Positions 1 to 7,727 are shown, counted from the first letter of the stretch. The stretch is 7,796 bases of DNA from Mariprofundus sp. (GCA_015485035.1 WFUI01000110.1:1-7796), one strand, 5' to 3'. Made by a program: numbers and translations. Notes: generated by a model not told the origin, from the letters alone.

Positions 1-958
1 GATCCTGTCGGGTGAAAACAAGAATGGCATCAAACGGGTCGGCCAGACCGCGCAGAGATGGCAGCAGGGCGTCGATTGCATGGCGATTATGGGCTGCATC
101 CAGCCAGATATTTGCCCTGCCGATGTTGATTTTCTGTAACCGCCCCGGTAACTGGCAGGAGGTGATGCCTTTTCTGGCCTGTTTCGGATCAACCGCCATA
201 AACTGCGCTTCTTTCAACATGTTGATTGCTGCATAGGCCAGCGAGGCATTGATGTGCTGGTGTCGACCCGGAGCTTTCAGTGCCTCAAAGGTATCGATGT
301 TACAGGTGAGTAAATCCGGGTTGAAGTCTTGCAGTACGGCAGATACTTCCGGCTGTTGCGGTACAGAGACCGAAAATGCACAGCCTTGCATGACCCAGGC
401 TTTTTCTGCGGCGATTTTCTCGATGGTATCACCGAGCCAGGCCTGATGATCCAGTCCGATCGGCGTGATGAGTGCCATATCGGCGGGAACAGCCGTGGTG
501 GCATCGAGCCTGGCACCTAGCCCGCATTCCAGAATTTCAATATCCACCTGTGCCTGCGCAAATGTATTTAATGCCAGTACAGTGGCCAGTTCAAACGGGG
601 ATGCCGCATATTCTTCGCCCCGTTCAAGAATGTCCGTCAGCAGAGAGGAGAGTGTTTCGTCGCTTGCCGGAGAACCATGGATTCGGATGCGTTCATTGAA
701 ATGCAGAATATGCGGGGAAGTATAAAAGCCGGTTGTGAATCCCGCCGCTCTGAAGGCGCTTTCCAGAAAATAACCGGTCGAACCCTTGCCGTTGGTGCCG
801 GCGATGCGGATTCGCAGTTTTGGCCGGTGGGCAGGAAAGTGGGCCAGAACATTTCTGACCCGTTCCAGTCCGGGGCGATAATCCATATCCAGCAACGGGT
901 TATCCAGGCTGCGAATAAATGCAGTGAGTGTGTCTGATGAGGTGGTTTTTTTTATCAT
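1..958 (-). CDS. folC: Folylpolyglutamate synthase / dihydrofolate synthase (FolC), N-terminal part, cut by the window edge
   Basis: Cytosolic Mur-ligase-type enzyme that adds glutamate to folates, and in bifunctional forms to dihydropteroate, using ATP. I translated 319 codons without a stop from ATG at 958-956; the C-terminal domain lies outside the window. Visible motifs: an N-terminal LERV segment (31-34), the P-loop GTNGKGST (54-61), SPHILHFNERIRI (81-93), ECGLGARLDAT (144-154), TPIGLDHQAWLG (165-176), EKAW (185-188, with K186 at the site of the usually carbamylated lysine), PGRLQ (271-275) and LDAAHN (286-291). The stretch between K186 and LDAAHN is about 100 residues, roughly 20-25 shorter than I recall for E. 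coli FolC. No other ATG, GTG or TTG lies in frame upstream before 1096, so the start is fairly secure, although no Shine-Dalgarno sequence is evident. The gene is divergent from mutS. Assignment to FolC rather than MurC-F rests on the GTNGKGS, LDAT and PGR motifs together. Confidence 0.93.
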   Translation of the reverse strand, partial: MIKKTTSSDTLTAFIRSLDNPLLDMDYRPGLERVRNVLAHFPAHRPKLRIRIAGTNGKGSTGYFLESAFRAAGFTTGFYTSPHILHFNERIRIHGSPASDETLSSLLTDILERGEEYAASPFELATVLALNTFAQAQVDIEILECGLGARLDATTAVPADMALITPIGLDHQAWLGDTIEKIAAEKAWVMQGCAFSVSVPQQPEVSAVLQDFNPDLLTCNIDTFEALKAPGRHQHINASLAYAAINMLKEAQFMAVDPKQARKGITSCQLPGRLQKINIGRANIWLDAAHNRHAIDALLPSLRGLADPFDAILVFTRQD

Positions 959-1096
959 GTGGGTCAGGCCGATTGTAGCGGGCAGGAGGAGCGAGTCAAA
1001 AGCATGATGTTGAGTTGGATTGCAGGGATATGGCGTGATAAATATTCGGGAATAATTCAGGTTAAGAATCCCTGATGGCCATGCTACATTGCGGGC
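959..1096. promoter_or_regulatory. Divergent intergenic region between folC and mutS
   Basis: These 138 bases must carry the 5' signals of both folC (leftward) and the mutS cluster (rightward). No strong sigma70 promoter stands out. The best rightward guess is TTGGAT (1015-1020) with GATAAA (1037-1042), a 16-base spacer and only 3/6 plus 4/6 matches. AATAAT (1051-1056) is a good -10 by itself but lacks a -35 at the right distance. No SOS-box-like or other recognised operator was seen. A 7-bp inverted repeat at 1078-1101 overlaps the mutS start codon and is listed separately. The regulatory role is inferred from gene orientation; exact promoter positions are uncertain. Confidence 0.45.
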
Positions 1097-1101
1097 ATGG
1101 C
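1078..1101 (+). repeat. Inverted repeat / potential hairpin over the mutS start codon
   Basis: GCCATGC (1078-1084) and GCATGGC (1095-1101) are perfect reverse complements separated by 10 bases (1085-1094). In mRNA the right arm would pair across the mutS ATG (1097-1099), and the weak GCGGG ribosome-binding candidate (1091-1095) would sit mostly in the loop. A 7-bp stem of this kind is expected a few times by chance in a window this size, so only its placement makes it notable. Confidence 0.4.
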
Positions 1102-3691
1102 GAAGAAGGGCACTGAAAGCACCCACACCCCTATGATGCAGCAGTATCTTAAGATCAAATCCGAATATTCGGATTGTTTGCTGTTTTACCGTATGGGCGA
1201 TTTTTACGAGATGTTTTTCGATGATGCCGTCGAGGCATCAAAGATTCTGGGTATCACATTAACCAAACGGGGGAAATCCAACGGAGAAGATATTCCGATG
1301 GCTGGCGTGCCCTGGCATCAGGCCGAGGGTTATCTGGCCAGGTTGGTGGCGGCAGGAAAACGGGTGGCTGTTTGCGATCAGATGGAACCGCCGGATGGTT
1401 CAAAAGGGCCGGTTCGGCGTGAAGTGGTGCGTGTGGTTACAGCCGGCACCATTACCGAATCGGAGCTGCTTGATCAGGCCAGTTCCGCGCCGCTGGTGGC
1501 CTGTTTCAGAAAAGGTGAATGCTGGGGGCTGGCCTCGGTGGATTTATCCTGTGGCAACTGGCGATTGCTGGAGGGGCAGGGTGAAGCGGAACTGGAAGAG
1601 CAGCTGGCTGTTCTGGCACCGGCGGAATTGTTGCTGCAGGCCTCTGAAACGGCACAGGCTGATGTGCCGACAAACCATCCCGGAGACTGGAGCTTTTCAG
1701 CGGCAGTGGCGCGTGAACAGCTGGAACGATATTTCGGTGTATCGGACTGGCAGTCGCTGAATCTGGAGAAACACGAACAGGTTTCGGCAGCAGTTGGTGC
1801 CGTGCTGGTCTATCTGGGCCAAACCCAGAAATGTGCACTGGAGCATTTATCCCTGCCGGTGTTTATCGAACAGGCGCCATGTATGCGCATTGATGCGCGT
1901 TCGCGGCGCAATCTGGAACTGTATTGTTCGCTGGCCGGTGACCCGAAGGCCGGCATGATTCATGTGCTGGATGGTACCTGTACGCCGATGGGCGCGCGCT
2001 TGCTGCGTGACTGGATCGATCGGCCATTAACGAATCTGGATCAGTTAAACGAACGCCAGAATGCGGTGCAGAGTATGGTGGACGATGCAGATACGCTGGG
2101 AGCTTTGCGTGAGCAGCTTGCCGGTGTGCGCGATATGGAGCGCATGCTGACCCGCATTGTGCTCGGCAGAGCTGCACCGCGTGATTTTCGGGGTTTAACC
2201 GATGCCTTGCTGGCTCTGCCGGAATTGCGCCGGCAACTGGGTGATCGCAGCGGTTTGTTTGAGGCCATGATTGCAGCACTGCAGGGGCTGGAGCCGCTGG
2301 CCGATGAGCTGGCGGCTGCCGTTGTTGATATGCCGCCGCAGGCATTTCGGGACGGAGGGCTGATTCGGGAAGGGTTCGATGCCGAACTGGATCGTTTACG
2401 CGCTCTGGCAAAAGATGCCGGCGACTGGTTGCGCGATTATGAGCAGCGTGAACGCGAGCGTACCGGTCTGGCCAATTTGCGTGTGAAATATAACAAGGTG
2501 TTCGGCTACTTTATCGAGATTTCCAAGGCACAGGCCAAAGATGCGCCGGTTGATTATGTGCGCAAGCAGACACTGGTGAATGCCGAACGTTTTATTACCG
2601 ACGAGTTGCACAGTTTTGAAGCCGAGATTCTGGGTGCACGCGATGCTGCGATGCAGCGTGAAGATGAACGGGTCGAAATGCTCCGGCAACGTATTTCAAG
2701 GCAGGCCCCGGCCATTCAGCGGGCTGCAAGGGCAGTGGCCGAACTGGATGTCATTGCCTGTTTCGCTTCTCTGGCCATGGAACATCGCTATGTACGACCG
2801 GAAGTTCATGCCGGCCGTGCCCTGAAGCTGGTCGGTGGCAGACACCCTGTCGTGGAGCGACATTTACCGCCCGATGAACCGTTTGTGGCCAATGACACCC
2901 ATATGGATATGAAGTCCCGTCGTTTCATGCTGTTGACCGGTCCGAATATGGGTGGTAAATCGACTTATATGCGGCAGGTGGCATGGATTGTATGGCTGGC
3001 GCATACAGGCTGTTTTGTGCCGGCGGATGAAGCACGCATTCCATTGACCAAACGCCTGTTTACCCGGGTGGGCGCCGGTGATGAACTGGCCAGCGGTCGT
3101 TCCACATTCATGGTCGAGATGATGGAAACCGCGACGATTCTGAATCAGATGGAGCCCCGCTCACTGGTCATTATTGATGAGATCGGGCGTGGCACCAGTA
3201 CCTGGGATGGCCTTGCCATTGCCTGGTCGGTGGCTGAGCATTTGATTGCTGCAAATGATGTGTTGACGTTGTTTGCCACGCATTATCACGAACTTACGGA
3301 ACTGCCGGATGAATATGATGCTGCCTTTAATGCTTCGGTGACTGTGCGGGAGTGGAACGGTTCGGTGATTTTTATGCATCAGGTGGTGGAGGATGCTGCC
3401 GATCAGTCCTATGGTATTGCCGTGGCGCAACTGGCGGGTTTGCCGCGTCAGGTGATCAGACGGGCGCGCGAACATCTGTTTCGCCTCGAACATGGCTCAG
3501 AACTGGCGGCGGAAACGGGAAAATCGCAACTGGGTCTGTTTGCCGTGGCGGAAAAGAAACAGCAGGAAGCGGAATTGGAGCGTTTGCGACAATTGCATGA
3601 TAAACTGGCGGAGGCTGATGTGGATGCCATGCGTCCGCTCGATGCACTGACATTTCTTGATACATTAAAAAAAGAGGTTGATGACAAATGA
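1097..3691 (+). CDS. mutS: DNA mismatch repair protein MutS
   Basis: Mismatch-recognition ATPase that binds base mismatches and small loops as a dimer and recruits MutL. The 864-residue length is typical. The mismatch-binding motif GDFYEMF lies at 34-40, with F36 and E38 at the same numbers as in E. coli. The connector and lever/clamp domains follow. The C-terminal ABC-type ATPase has Walker [11 protein letters not shown] (614-623, K621), Walker B IIDE (692-695, D694/E695) followed by GRGTSTWDG, where Trp replaces the usual Tyr, and a signature-like region with [18 protein letters not shown] (811-815) fits the beta-clamp-binding consensus, and a final [12 protein letters not shown] helix matches the C-terminal oligomerisation segment. 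ATG at 1097 is chosen because an in-frame TGA lies at 1073-1075 and the protein then starts just before the conserved [11 protein letters not shown] block. The Shine-Dalgarno is weak (GCGGG, adjacent to the start). It is first in a cluster with the lipoprotein, glnD and patatin genes. Confidence 0.98.
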   Translation: MAKKGTESTHTPMMQQYLKIKSEYSDCLLFYRMGDFYEMFFDDAVEASKILGITLTKRGKSNGEDIPMAGVPWHQAEGYLARLVAAGKRVAVCDQMEPPDGSKGPVRREVVRVVTAGTITESELLDQASSAPLVACFRKGECWGLASVDLSCGNWRLLEGQGEAELEEQLAVLAPAELLLQASETAQADVPTNHPGDWSFSAAVAREQLERYFGVSDWQSLNLEKHEQVSAAVGAVLVYLGQTQKCALEHLSLPVFIEQAPCMRIDARSRRNLELYCSLAGDPKAGMIHVLDGTCTPMGARLLRDWIDRPLTNLDQLNERQNAVQSMVDDADTLGALREQLAGVRDMERMLTRIVLGRAAPRDFRGLTDALLALPELRRQLGDRSGLFEAMIAALQGLEPLADELAAAVVDMPPQAFRDGGLIREGFDAELDRLRALAKDAGDWLRDYEQRERERTGLANLRVKYNKVFGYFIEISKAQAKDAPVDYVRKQTLVNAERFITDELHSFEAEILGARDAAMQREDERVEMLRQRISRQAPAIQRAARAVAELDVIACFASLAMEHRYVRPEVHAGRALKLVGGRHPVVERHLPPDEPFVANDTHMDMKSRRFMLLTGPNMGGKSTYMRQVAWIVWLAHTGCFVPADEARIPLTKRLFTRVGAGDELASGRSTFMVEMMETATILNQMEPRSLVIIDEIGRGTSTWDGLAIAWSVAEHLIAANDVLTLFATHYHELTELPDEYDAAFNASVTVREWNGSVIFMHQVVEDAADQSYGIAVAQLAGLPRQVIRRAREHLFRLEHGSELAAETGKSQLGLFAVAEKKQQEAELERLRQLHDKLAEADVDAMRPLDALTFLDTLKKEVDDK

Positions 3692-4005
3692 AAAAAATCA
3701 GTTTGATGTTATGGGTTGCGATCGCTGTTCTGTCCGGATGTAGCCCCTGGGTGGAACCGACAAATGAAGCATTGAATGTACGGGTGGCATATCTCAGTCA
3801 GATCGATGGCTGTAAAAAACTGGGTCGCGCGACGGTGTCCGTGCTGGACAAGGTGGCTTTTATTTCCCGCTCGGAGGAGAAGATGAGTGAGGAGCTGGAA
3901 ACACTGGGGCGCAATGCAGCGGCGGAAATGAAAGGGGATACGATCGTTGCCATGAGTAAAATTGTTGATGGTGAACAGGTGTTTGATGTCTATCGCTGCA
4001 AATAG
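3688..4005 (+). CDS. Small lipoprotein, DUF4156-like
   Basis: A 105-residue predicted lipoprotein of unknown function. It has a short signal peptide (MKK, then a hydrophobic run at 4-16) and a classic lipobox LSGC ending at Cys18, so mature acylation at C18 is expected. Ser at +2 predicts outer-membrane sorting by the enterobacterial Lol rule. The mature part has one Cys near its start (C42, in the context DGCKKLG) and one at its end (C104, in VYRCK), with [13 protein letters not shown] between them. That arrangement resembles the DUF4156 family (E. coli YjeI type), and C42 and C104 could form a periplasmic disulfide. The start overlaps the mutS stop as ATGA (3688-3691), with an AGAGG ribosome-binding candidate at 3673-3677 inside mutS, so translation is likely coupled to mutS. 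Family assignment is by pattern from memory; no function is claimed. Confidence 0.85.
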   Translation: MKKISLMLWVAIAVLSGCSPWVEPTNEALNVRVAYLSQIDGCKKLGRATVSVLDKVAFISRSEEKMSEELETLGRNAAAEMKGDTIVAMSKIVDGEQVFDVYRCK

Positions 4006-4007
4006 CC

Positions 4008-6569
4008 ATGGTTGAAAAAGAGGCGCTGTCATCGCTGTTTGATTCGGTTGCCGAAGCCTTCGATGCTGGCGACAGCGGTGCTGAATTAAGCATGCTGATG
4101 TGTCGGAATGTGGACGTGTTGTTAACCGGGTTGTGGAAGGATACAGCACCAACGGCATCGACATGCGTGGATCTTGTCGCTGTGGGAGGGTATGGGCGCA
4201 GAGAGTTGGCACCTTATTCGGATTGGGATTTATGGTTTCTTGTGCCTGAGGCATGTTCGCCGGAAGTCGAAGCGGAGATGCAGGCATTTCTACTTTCATT
4301 GTGGGATATGGGAGCCAAGATCGGTCATGCTGTGCGTACAGTCAAAGATACGCTGTTGCATGTTCACGAAGACTGGTCGTCAGCGACGGCAGCGATGGAA
4401 TCGAGGCTGCTGGCAGGCCCGGGTGATCATTATACTCAGCTCCAGGATAAACTCGGGCTGTTTTTCAGGAAGCAGCGCAAGGCGTTCATAGAAGCCAAGC
4501 TGGCCGAACTGGAAGGTCGTTATGAGCGTACCGGCGGTACCGCATTCCTGATGGAGCCGGACATCAAGGAAAGCAAGGGTGGCTTGCGCGATGTGCAGAC
4601 GGTATTCTGGTTGGCCAAGGCCTGGTACGGCTGTGAAGATGTTGCAGGCCTGGTCGATAAGGGGGCTATTTCCAGCCGGGAAAGAGATCATCTCCTGAGT
4701 GCGCAGGATTTTCTCTGGCGCTGCCGGGCCGGCCTGCATCTGGAAGTGAAGCGTGCATCCGATCGTCTTGGTTTTGAGCAACAGGTGGTACTGGCAGAGC
4801 GCATGCACTACGAGTCGGTGAATCATCTTCCGGCTGTCGATGCATTCATGAAAGACTATTTTCGGCATGTGGGCCGGATATCGCGGATTACCGGCTTGAT
4901 GCGCATGCACTTCAAGGAACAGCTGCACCCGCAGCGATTCACATTCAAACGCAATATCGGGGATGGTTTTACGCTTGAGGGGCAATTGGTCGGGATTGCC
5001 CATGAAGATGTGTTCAAAGATGAACCGTTACGGTTACTGCGTATTTTCCATATTTCACAGCAGGATCGAAGAATGCTTTCCAGTCAGGCCCTGCGCCAGA
5101 TTCGTGCGGATGTACTGTTGATTGATGATGACTTTCGCAATAACCCCGAGGCGCACAGATTATTTCTACAAATTCTGCGCAGCAACCGGAATGTTCACTG
5201 GGCCTTGCGCGGTATGAATATTACCGGAGTGCTGGGGCGCTTTATTCCTGAATTTCGCGATGTGGTAGGGCTTGGTCAGTTCAATCGCTATCATGCCTAT
5301 ACTGTGGATGAGCATACCCTGCGGGCAATCGGTGAGGCCAGAAACTTCTGGCATCGGGAACGTGATATGCGCTTGCCACTGGCACATGAGGAATGTCATA
5401 AAATCAAGCGGCCCGAGTTATTGTATCTGGCGCTGCTCTTCCATGATATTGCCAAGGGGATGGAGGGCGACCACTCTGAGAACGGGGCAGTGATTGCGCG
5501 CAACTTCTGCCAGCGTATCGGCCTGAATCGTGATGCGACCGAGCTCATTGAATGGCTGGTGCGCGAACATCTGTTGATGGCAGTTAAAAGTCAGCGTTTT
5601 GATTTGTCCGACCCGGAAGTGATCAGTGCATTTGCCCAGCGGGTTGGGGATATTGAGCGATTAAAATACCTGTTGTTGCTGACGGTGGCTGATATTGCTG
5701 CTGTCGGACCGAATGTCTGGAATGACTGGAAGGGCACATTGTTGCGCGAGATTTACCATGCCACTGCCCAGTGTCTGCAGGGAGAAAAGGCTGGCGGTGC
5801 AGCAGGCGAACAGCGTTATCGCACACGATTGGAAACCGTACTGGAAAAAGCCAGGGGAGACAGAGAATCGCTGCAGGCGGCGGTTTCACTGTTGTCGGTG
5901 CCATGCGTGATGCATTTTGCGCCAAGACAGTTGCGTAAAATCACCGAACTGCTTGCTGATCACCCGGACGATGCCGTTCAGCTGTGGGTGGACAGGGAGC
6001 GATCCGAAACGCTGGTTTTTGTGGTTGCTCATGAGCGGGAGGGGCTTTTTGCTGCGCTGGCTGCAACACTGACTTCCGGGCATGCCAGTATCGTGGCGGC
6101 ACAGGCTTATAAACTGACGGATAGCCGGGTGCTGGATGTATTCCATTTGCAGGCTTCAGATGGATTCCCCTTCGATGTCGAATCCGATCTGGAGCGGTTG
6201 GAGACTCGCATCAACGGGCTGTTGCAGCAGGATGAGATAGAAAAGGTGAAGGTTGATAACAATTTCAAGGTCAGTGTTTTGATGCAACGCGTGCCGGTAC
6301 GGGTGCGTGAATTGCCCAAGGCCTCGTTTCGGGAGACAGTCATTGAGGTGTCTGCCGCCGATCAGCCCAGGTTATTGGCCAGATTGGCGGAGGTTATCAG
6401 TACCGAAGGTTATGTCCTGCACGGTGCTTCTGTCTCAACATTCGGGGAGCGGGCTGTCGATGTATTCTTCATCACCGGTAAGCAATCGAACCAATTATCG
6501 ACGGAGCAGGTAACAGCCCTGTGCGAAAAACTGGCTGATGTGGCGACGTTGCCGGAACAGGAAACATAA
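4008..6569 (+). CDS. glnD: Bifunctional [protein-PII] uridylyltransferase / uridylyl-removing enzyme GlnD
   Basis: Nitrogen sensor that uridylylates PII (GlnB/GlnK) when glutamine is low and removes UMP when glutamine is high, thereby controlling glutamine synthetase adenylylation and NtrBC. The 853-residue length is near the family norm. Domain order: nucleotidyltransferase with GGYGRREL (60-67) and the catalytic SDWDL (71-75, D72 and D74); MEPDIKESKGGLRDVQT (182-198), the usual GlnD linker block; HD hydrolase with YTVDEHTL (431-438), LLFHDIAKG (476-484, H479/D480), GDHS (487-490), H521 and the TVADI aspartate D562; then two ACT domains (about 667-715 and 776-822) that bind glutamine. Trp73 inside the DxD motif and Trp76 after it are unusual; family members normally have Ile/Leu there. 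The start is two bases after the lipoprotein stop with no clear Shine-Dalgarno, suggesting translational coupling. All catalytic residues expected for both activities appear present. Confidence 0.97.
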   Translation: MVEKEALSSLFDSVAEAFDAGDSGAELSMLMCRNVDVLLTGLWKDTAPTASTCVDLVAVGGYGRRELAPYSDWDLWFLVPEACSPEVEAEMQAFLLSLWDMGAKIGHAVRTVKDTLLHVHEDWSSATAAMESRLLAGPGDHYTQLQDKLGLFFRKQRKAFIEAKLAELEGRYERTGGTAFLMEPDIKESKGGLRDVQTVFWLAKAWYGCEDVAGLVDKGAISSRERDHLLSAQDFLWRCRAGLHLEVKRASDRLGFEQQVVLAERMHYESVNHLPAVDAFMKDYFRHVGRISRITGLMRMHFKEQLHPQRFTFKRNIGDGFTLEGQLVGIAHEDVFKDEPLRLLRIFHISQQDRRMLSSQALRQIRADVLLIDDDFRNNPEAHRLFLQILRSNRNVHWALRGMNITGVLGRFIPEFRDVVGLGQFNRYHAYTVDEHTLRAIGEARNFWHRERDMRLPLAHEECHKIKRPELLYLALLFHDIAKGMEGDHSENGAVIARNFCQRIGLNRDATELIEWLVREHLLMAVKSQRFDLSDPEVISAFAQRVGDIERLKYLLLLTVADIAAVGPNVWNDWKGTLLREIYHATAQCLQGEKAGGAAGEQRYRTRLETVLEKARGDRESLQAAVSLLSVPCVMHFAPRQLRKITELLADHPDDAVQLWVDRERSETLVFVVAHEREGLFAALAATLTSGHASIVAAQAYKLTDSRVLDVFHLQASDGFPFDVESDLERLETRINGLLQQDEIEKVKVDNNFKVSVLMQRVPVRVRELPKASFRETVIEVSAADQPRLLARLAEVISTEGYVLHGASVSTFGERAVDVFFITGKQSNQLSTEQVTALCEKLADVATLPEQET

Positions 6570-6580
6570 GAGCGGTATGA

Positions 6581-7501
6581 ATGAATTTACTTGAACGCAT
6601 TTTTGAGGGCCGAAAAGAGAAGAAAAACGGTTTTGTGCTGGCTCTGGGCGGTGGTGGTGGTCGTGGTCTGGCACATCTGGGTGTGCTGGATGTTCTGGAG
6701 CAGCATAAGCTTAGGCCGGATGCGATTGTTGGTAGCAGTATCGGGGCATTATTCGGAGCCATGTATGCGGTGAACCCTGATGCCAGGGCGGTGATTCAGC
6801 GTGCCAGTGAATTTCTTCAATCGGAAAGCTTCTCCAGGCTGGATCTTCCTGCACTTGACGGAGCAGACCTGCAGGATCAGGGGTGGTTATCGAAGTTAAG
6901 TGCTGCTGCCAAACAGACGCTGCTATATACCAGAGCTGCAACCGAGCTGGCGGTAGCCGATACCGATGCGCTGGTGGATATTGCTTTCGCATTTTGTGGC
7001 GGCGAATCCTTCAGGGATGCCAAAATCCCGTTGTATGTGACCGCAGTCCAGTTTCCCAGCGGTGAATGTCATCTGTTTTCGGCTGATTCAGACGTGAAAC
7101 TGCCATGTGCGATAGCTGCCAGCATGGCCATTCCGGGTGTATTTGATCCGGTTAAAATCGGCGGGAAAAAGTTTGTCGATGGCGGGGTGGCATCAGATTT
7201 GCCGGCCAGAGAGGCACAAATGGTGGCTGCTTCCGATCAGCTGGTTCTGGCCGTGAATGTGGGTTCCCGACCGGGGGAAGAAAATGAACCGACTAATGTT
7301 TATGGTATGCTGGATTGGGCAACTCAGGTCAAATCACTATATTTGCGTAAATATAACAAGTCATTTGCGGATGTGCTGATCGAACCGCTGGTTGGTTTTA
7401 CACAGTGGCATGACTTTTCGAATCCGGAACAGGAAATTGAAAAGGGCAGACAGGCTGCACTGGAAAAAATGCCGGAGTTGATTGAAAAGCTGAAGGCGTG
7501 A
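6581..7501 (+). CDS. Patatin-like phospholipase / esterase family protein (RssA-like)
   Basis: A 306-residue single-domain patatin-fold hydrolase, probably cytosolic or membrane-peripheral, since no signal peptide or transmembrane segment is seen. The glycine-rich oxyanion-hole motif GGGGGRGLAHLG lies at 23-34, the nucleophile elbow GSSIG at 51-55 (Ser53), and the catalytic Asp in DGG at 200-202 (D200), giving a complete Ser-Asp dyad. A conserved SMAIPGVFDPV block (181-191) precedes it. The basic, charged N-terminus (LLERIFEGRKEKK) could favour peripheral membrane contact, but that is inference. The natural substrate is unknown; family members hydrolyse acyl esters of lipids. It starts 11 bases after glnD; AAGAG (6568-6572) is a plausible ribosome-binding site about 8 bases upstream. 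ATG at 6577 is out of frame. It is last in the mutS-lipoprotein-glnD cluster. E. coli RssA has the same architecture, but orthology cannot be proved here, so no symbol is given. Confidence 0.93.
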   Translation: MNLLERIFEGRKEKKNGFVLALGGGGGRGLAHLGVLDVLEQHKLRPDAIVGSSIGALFGAMYAVNPDARAVIQRASEFLQSESFSRLDLPALDGADLQDQGWLSKLSAAAKQTLLYTRAATELAVADTDALVDIAFAFCGGESFRDAKIPLYVTAVQFPSGECHLFSADSDVKLPCAIAASMAIPGVFDPVKIGGKKFVDGGVASDLPAREAQMVAASDQLVLAVNVGSRPGEENEPTNVYGMLDWATQVKSLYLRKYNKSFADVLIEPLVGFTQWHDFSNPEQEIEKGRQAALEKMPELIEKLKA

Positions 7502-7516
7502 GCCATGCCAAAAGCA

Positions 7517-7540
7517 TTTTCCCTGCACAAGCAGGGAAAA
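7517..7540 (+). terminator. Perfect 10-bp stem-loop after the operon, possible transcript 3' end
   Basis: TTTTCCCTGC (7517-7526), loop ACAA (7527-7530), GCAGGGAAAA (7531-7540): a perfect 10-bp stem with a 4-base loop, beginning 15 bases after the patatin stop codon. Position and strength suit an operon 3' end. However, the stem is followed by AAGTGG, not a U-tract, and the opposite strand also lacks one immediately after the stem. It may therefore be an RNA-stabilising or Rho-assisted 3' hairpin rather than a textbook intrinsic terminator. A stem this long is unlikely to arise by chance in this window. Confidence 0.5.
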
Positions 7541-7550
7541 AAGTGGTCTG

Positions 7551-7607
7551 GCGGCATTGCTCTTCCACTGCTTTGGAGTGCTCCGGACATAGGCGTTGAT
7601 TGCCGGT
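7551..7607. repeat. Possible dispersed (REP-like) repeat fragment
   Basis: A GC-rich intergenic stretch with several short, competing inverted repeats: GGAGTGCTCC (7575-7584), CACT/AGTG around 7566-7580 and TCCGGA (7582-7587). Read on the minus strand, 7560-7583 encodes EHSKAVEE, a string I recall seeing in spurious short proteins translated from repeated intergenic elements in several bacteria. That recollection is unverified and only one copy is in this window, so repeat status is inferred. Confidence 0.25.
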
Positions 7608-7633
7608 GTGTGTGATCATGCCGATTTTCATTT

Positions 7634-7649
7634 TACGCAACTTTGCGTA
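7634..7649. promoter_or_regulatory. Operator-like dyad overlapping the -35 of the downstream promoter
   Basis: TACGCAA (7634-7640), CT, TTGCGTA (7643-7649): perfect 7-bp arms around a 2-base centre. The short centre makes it a poor RNA hairpin but a good candidate for a dimeric DNA-binding protein site. Its right arm contains the TTGCGT proposed as the -35 hexamer of the promoter that drives the next gene, so a bound protein could block RNA polymerase. No regulator is identified. Confidence 0.35.
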
Positions 7650-7672
7650 CTCTGCGGTTCAAGATTTATAAT
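7643..7672 (+). promoter_or_regulatory. Sigma70-type promoter upstream of the nucleotidyltransferase gene
   Basis: A perfect -10 hexamer TATAAT at 7667-7672 lies 18 bases after TTGCGT (7643-7648), which matches the first three bases of the -35 consensus TTGACA. Transcription would start near 7679, giving a leader of about 60 bases before the ATG at 7740. The region just upstream is relatively AT-rich (7625-7635). This is the best promoter candidate in the window and suggests the gene at the right edge is not simply part of the mutS-patatin transcript. Confidence 0.6.
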
Positions 7673-7727
7673 CATTTTGGTCAAGGGGGGTGCTGCGTTT
7701 TTCAGAGTACCCTAAGGATAAAGCAAA

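Noticed and set aside
12..937. Several short plus-strand open frames (74-86 codons) at the left edge
   Set aside because: The minus-strand frame gives an uninterrupted FolC with all expected motifs, so these are antisense shadows.
1051..1056. AATAAT as a mutS -10 element
   Set aside because: It is a good hexamer, but no acceptable -35 lies 16-18 bases upstream, so it was not called as a promoter.
1863..2411. 182-codon minus-strand open frame inside mutS
   Set aside because: It is antisense to the MutS core domain, and its low-complexity Pro/Ala/His/Arg composition points to a shadow.
3709..4299. 196-codon minus-strand open frame across the lipoprotein and the start of glnD
   Set aside because: It lies wholly opposite two well-supported genes, has no recognisable domain, and its composition (rich in Pro, His, Arg and Gln) is typical of an antisense shadow.
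4380..5003. 207-codon minus-strand open frame inside glnD
   Set aside because: It is antisense to a conserved GlnD region with intact motifs, has no own ribosome-binding context and shows no recognisable family.
6577..6579. Alternative ATG just before the patatin start
   Set aside because: It is out of frame with the patatin protein by one base; the ATG at 6581 gives the complete motif-bearing protein.
7324..7640. Two overlapping minus-strand open frames (80-88 codons) across the patatin 3' end and the intergenic region
   Set aside because: They overlap the patatin gene antisense and read through the hairpin and repeat-like segment. No Shine-Dalgarno or family was seen.
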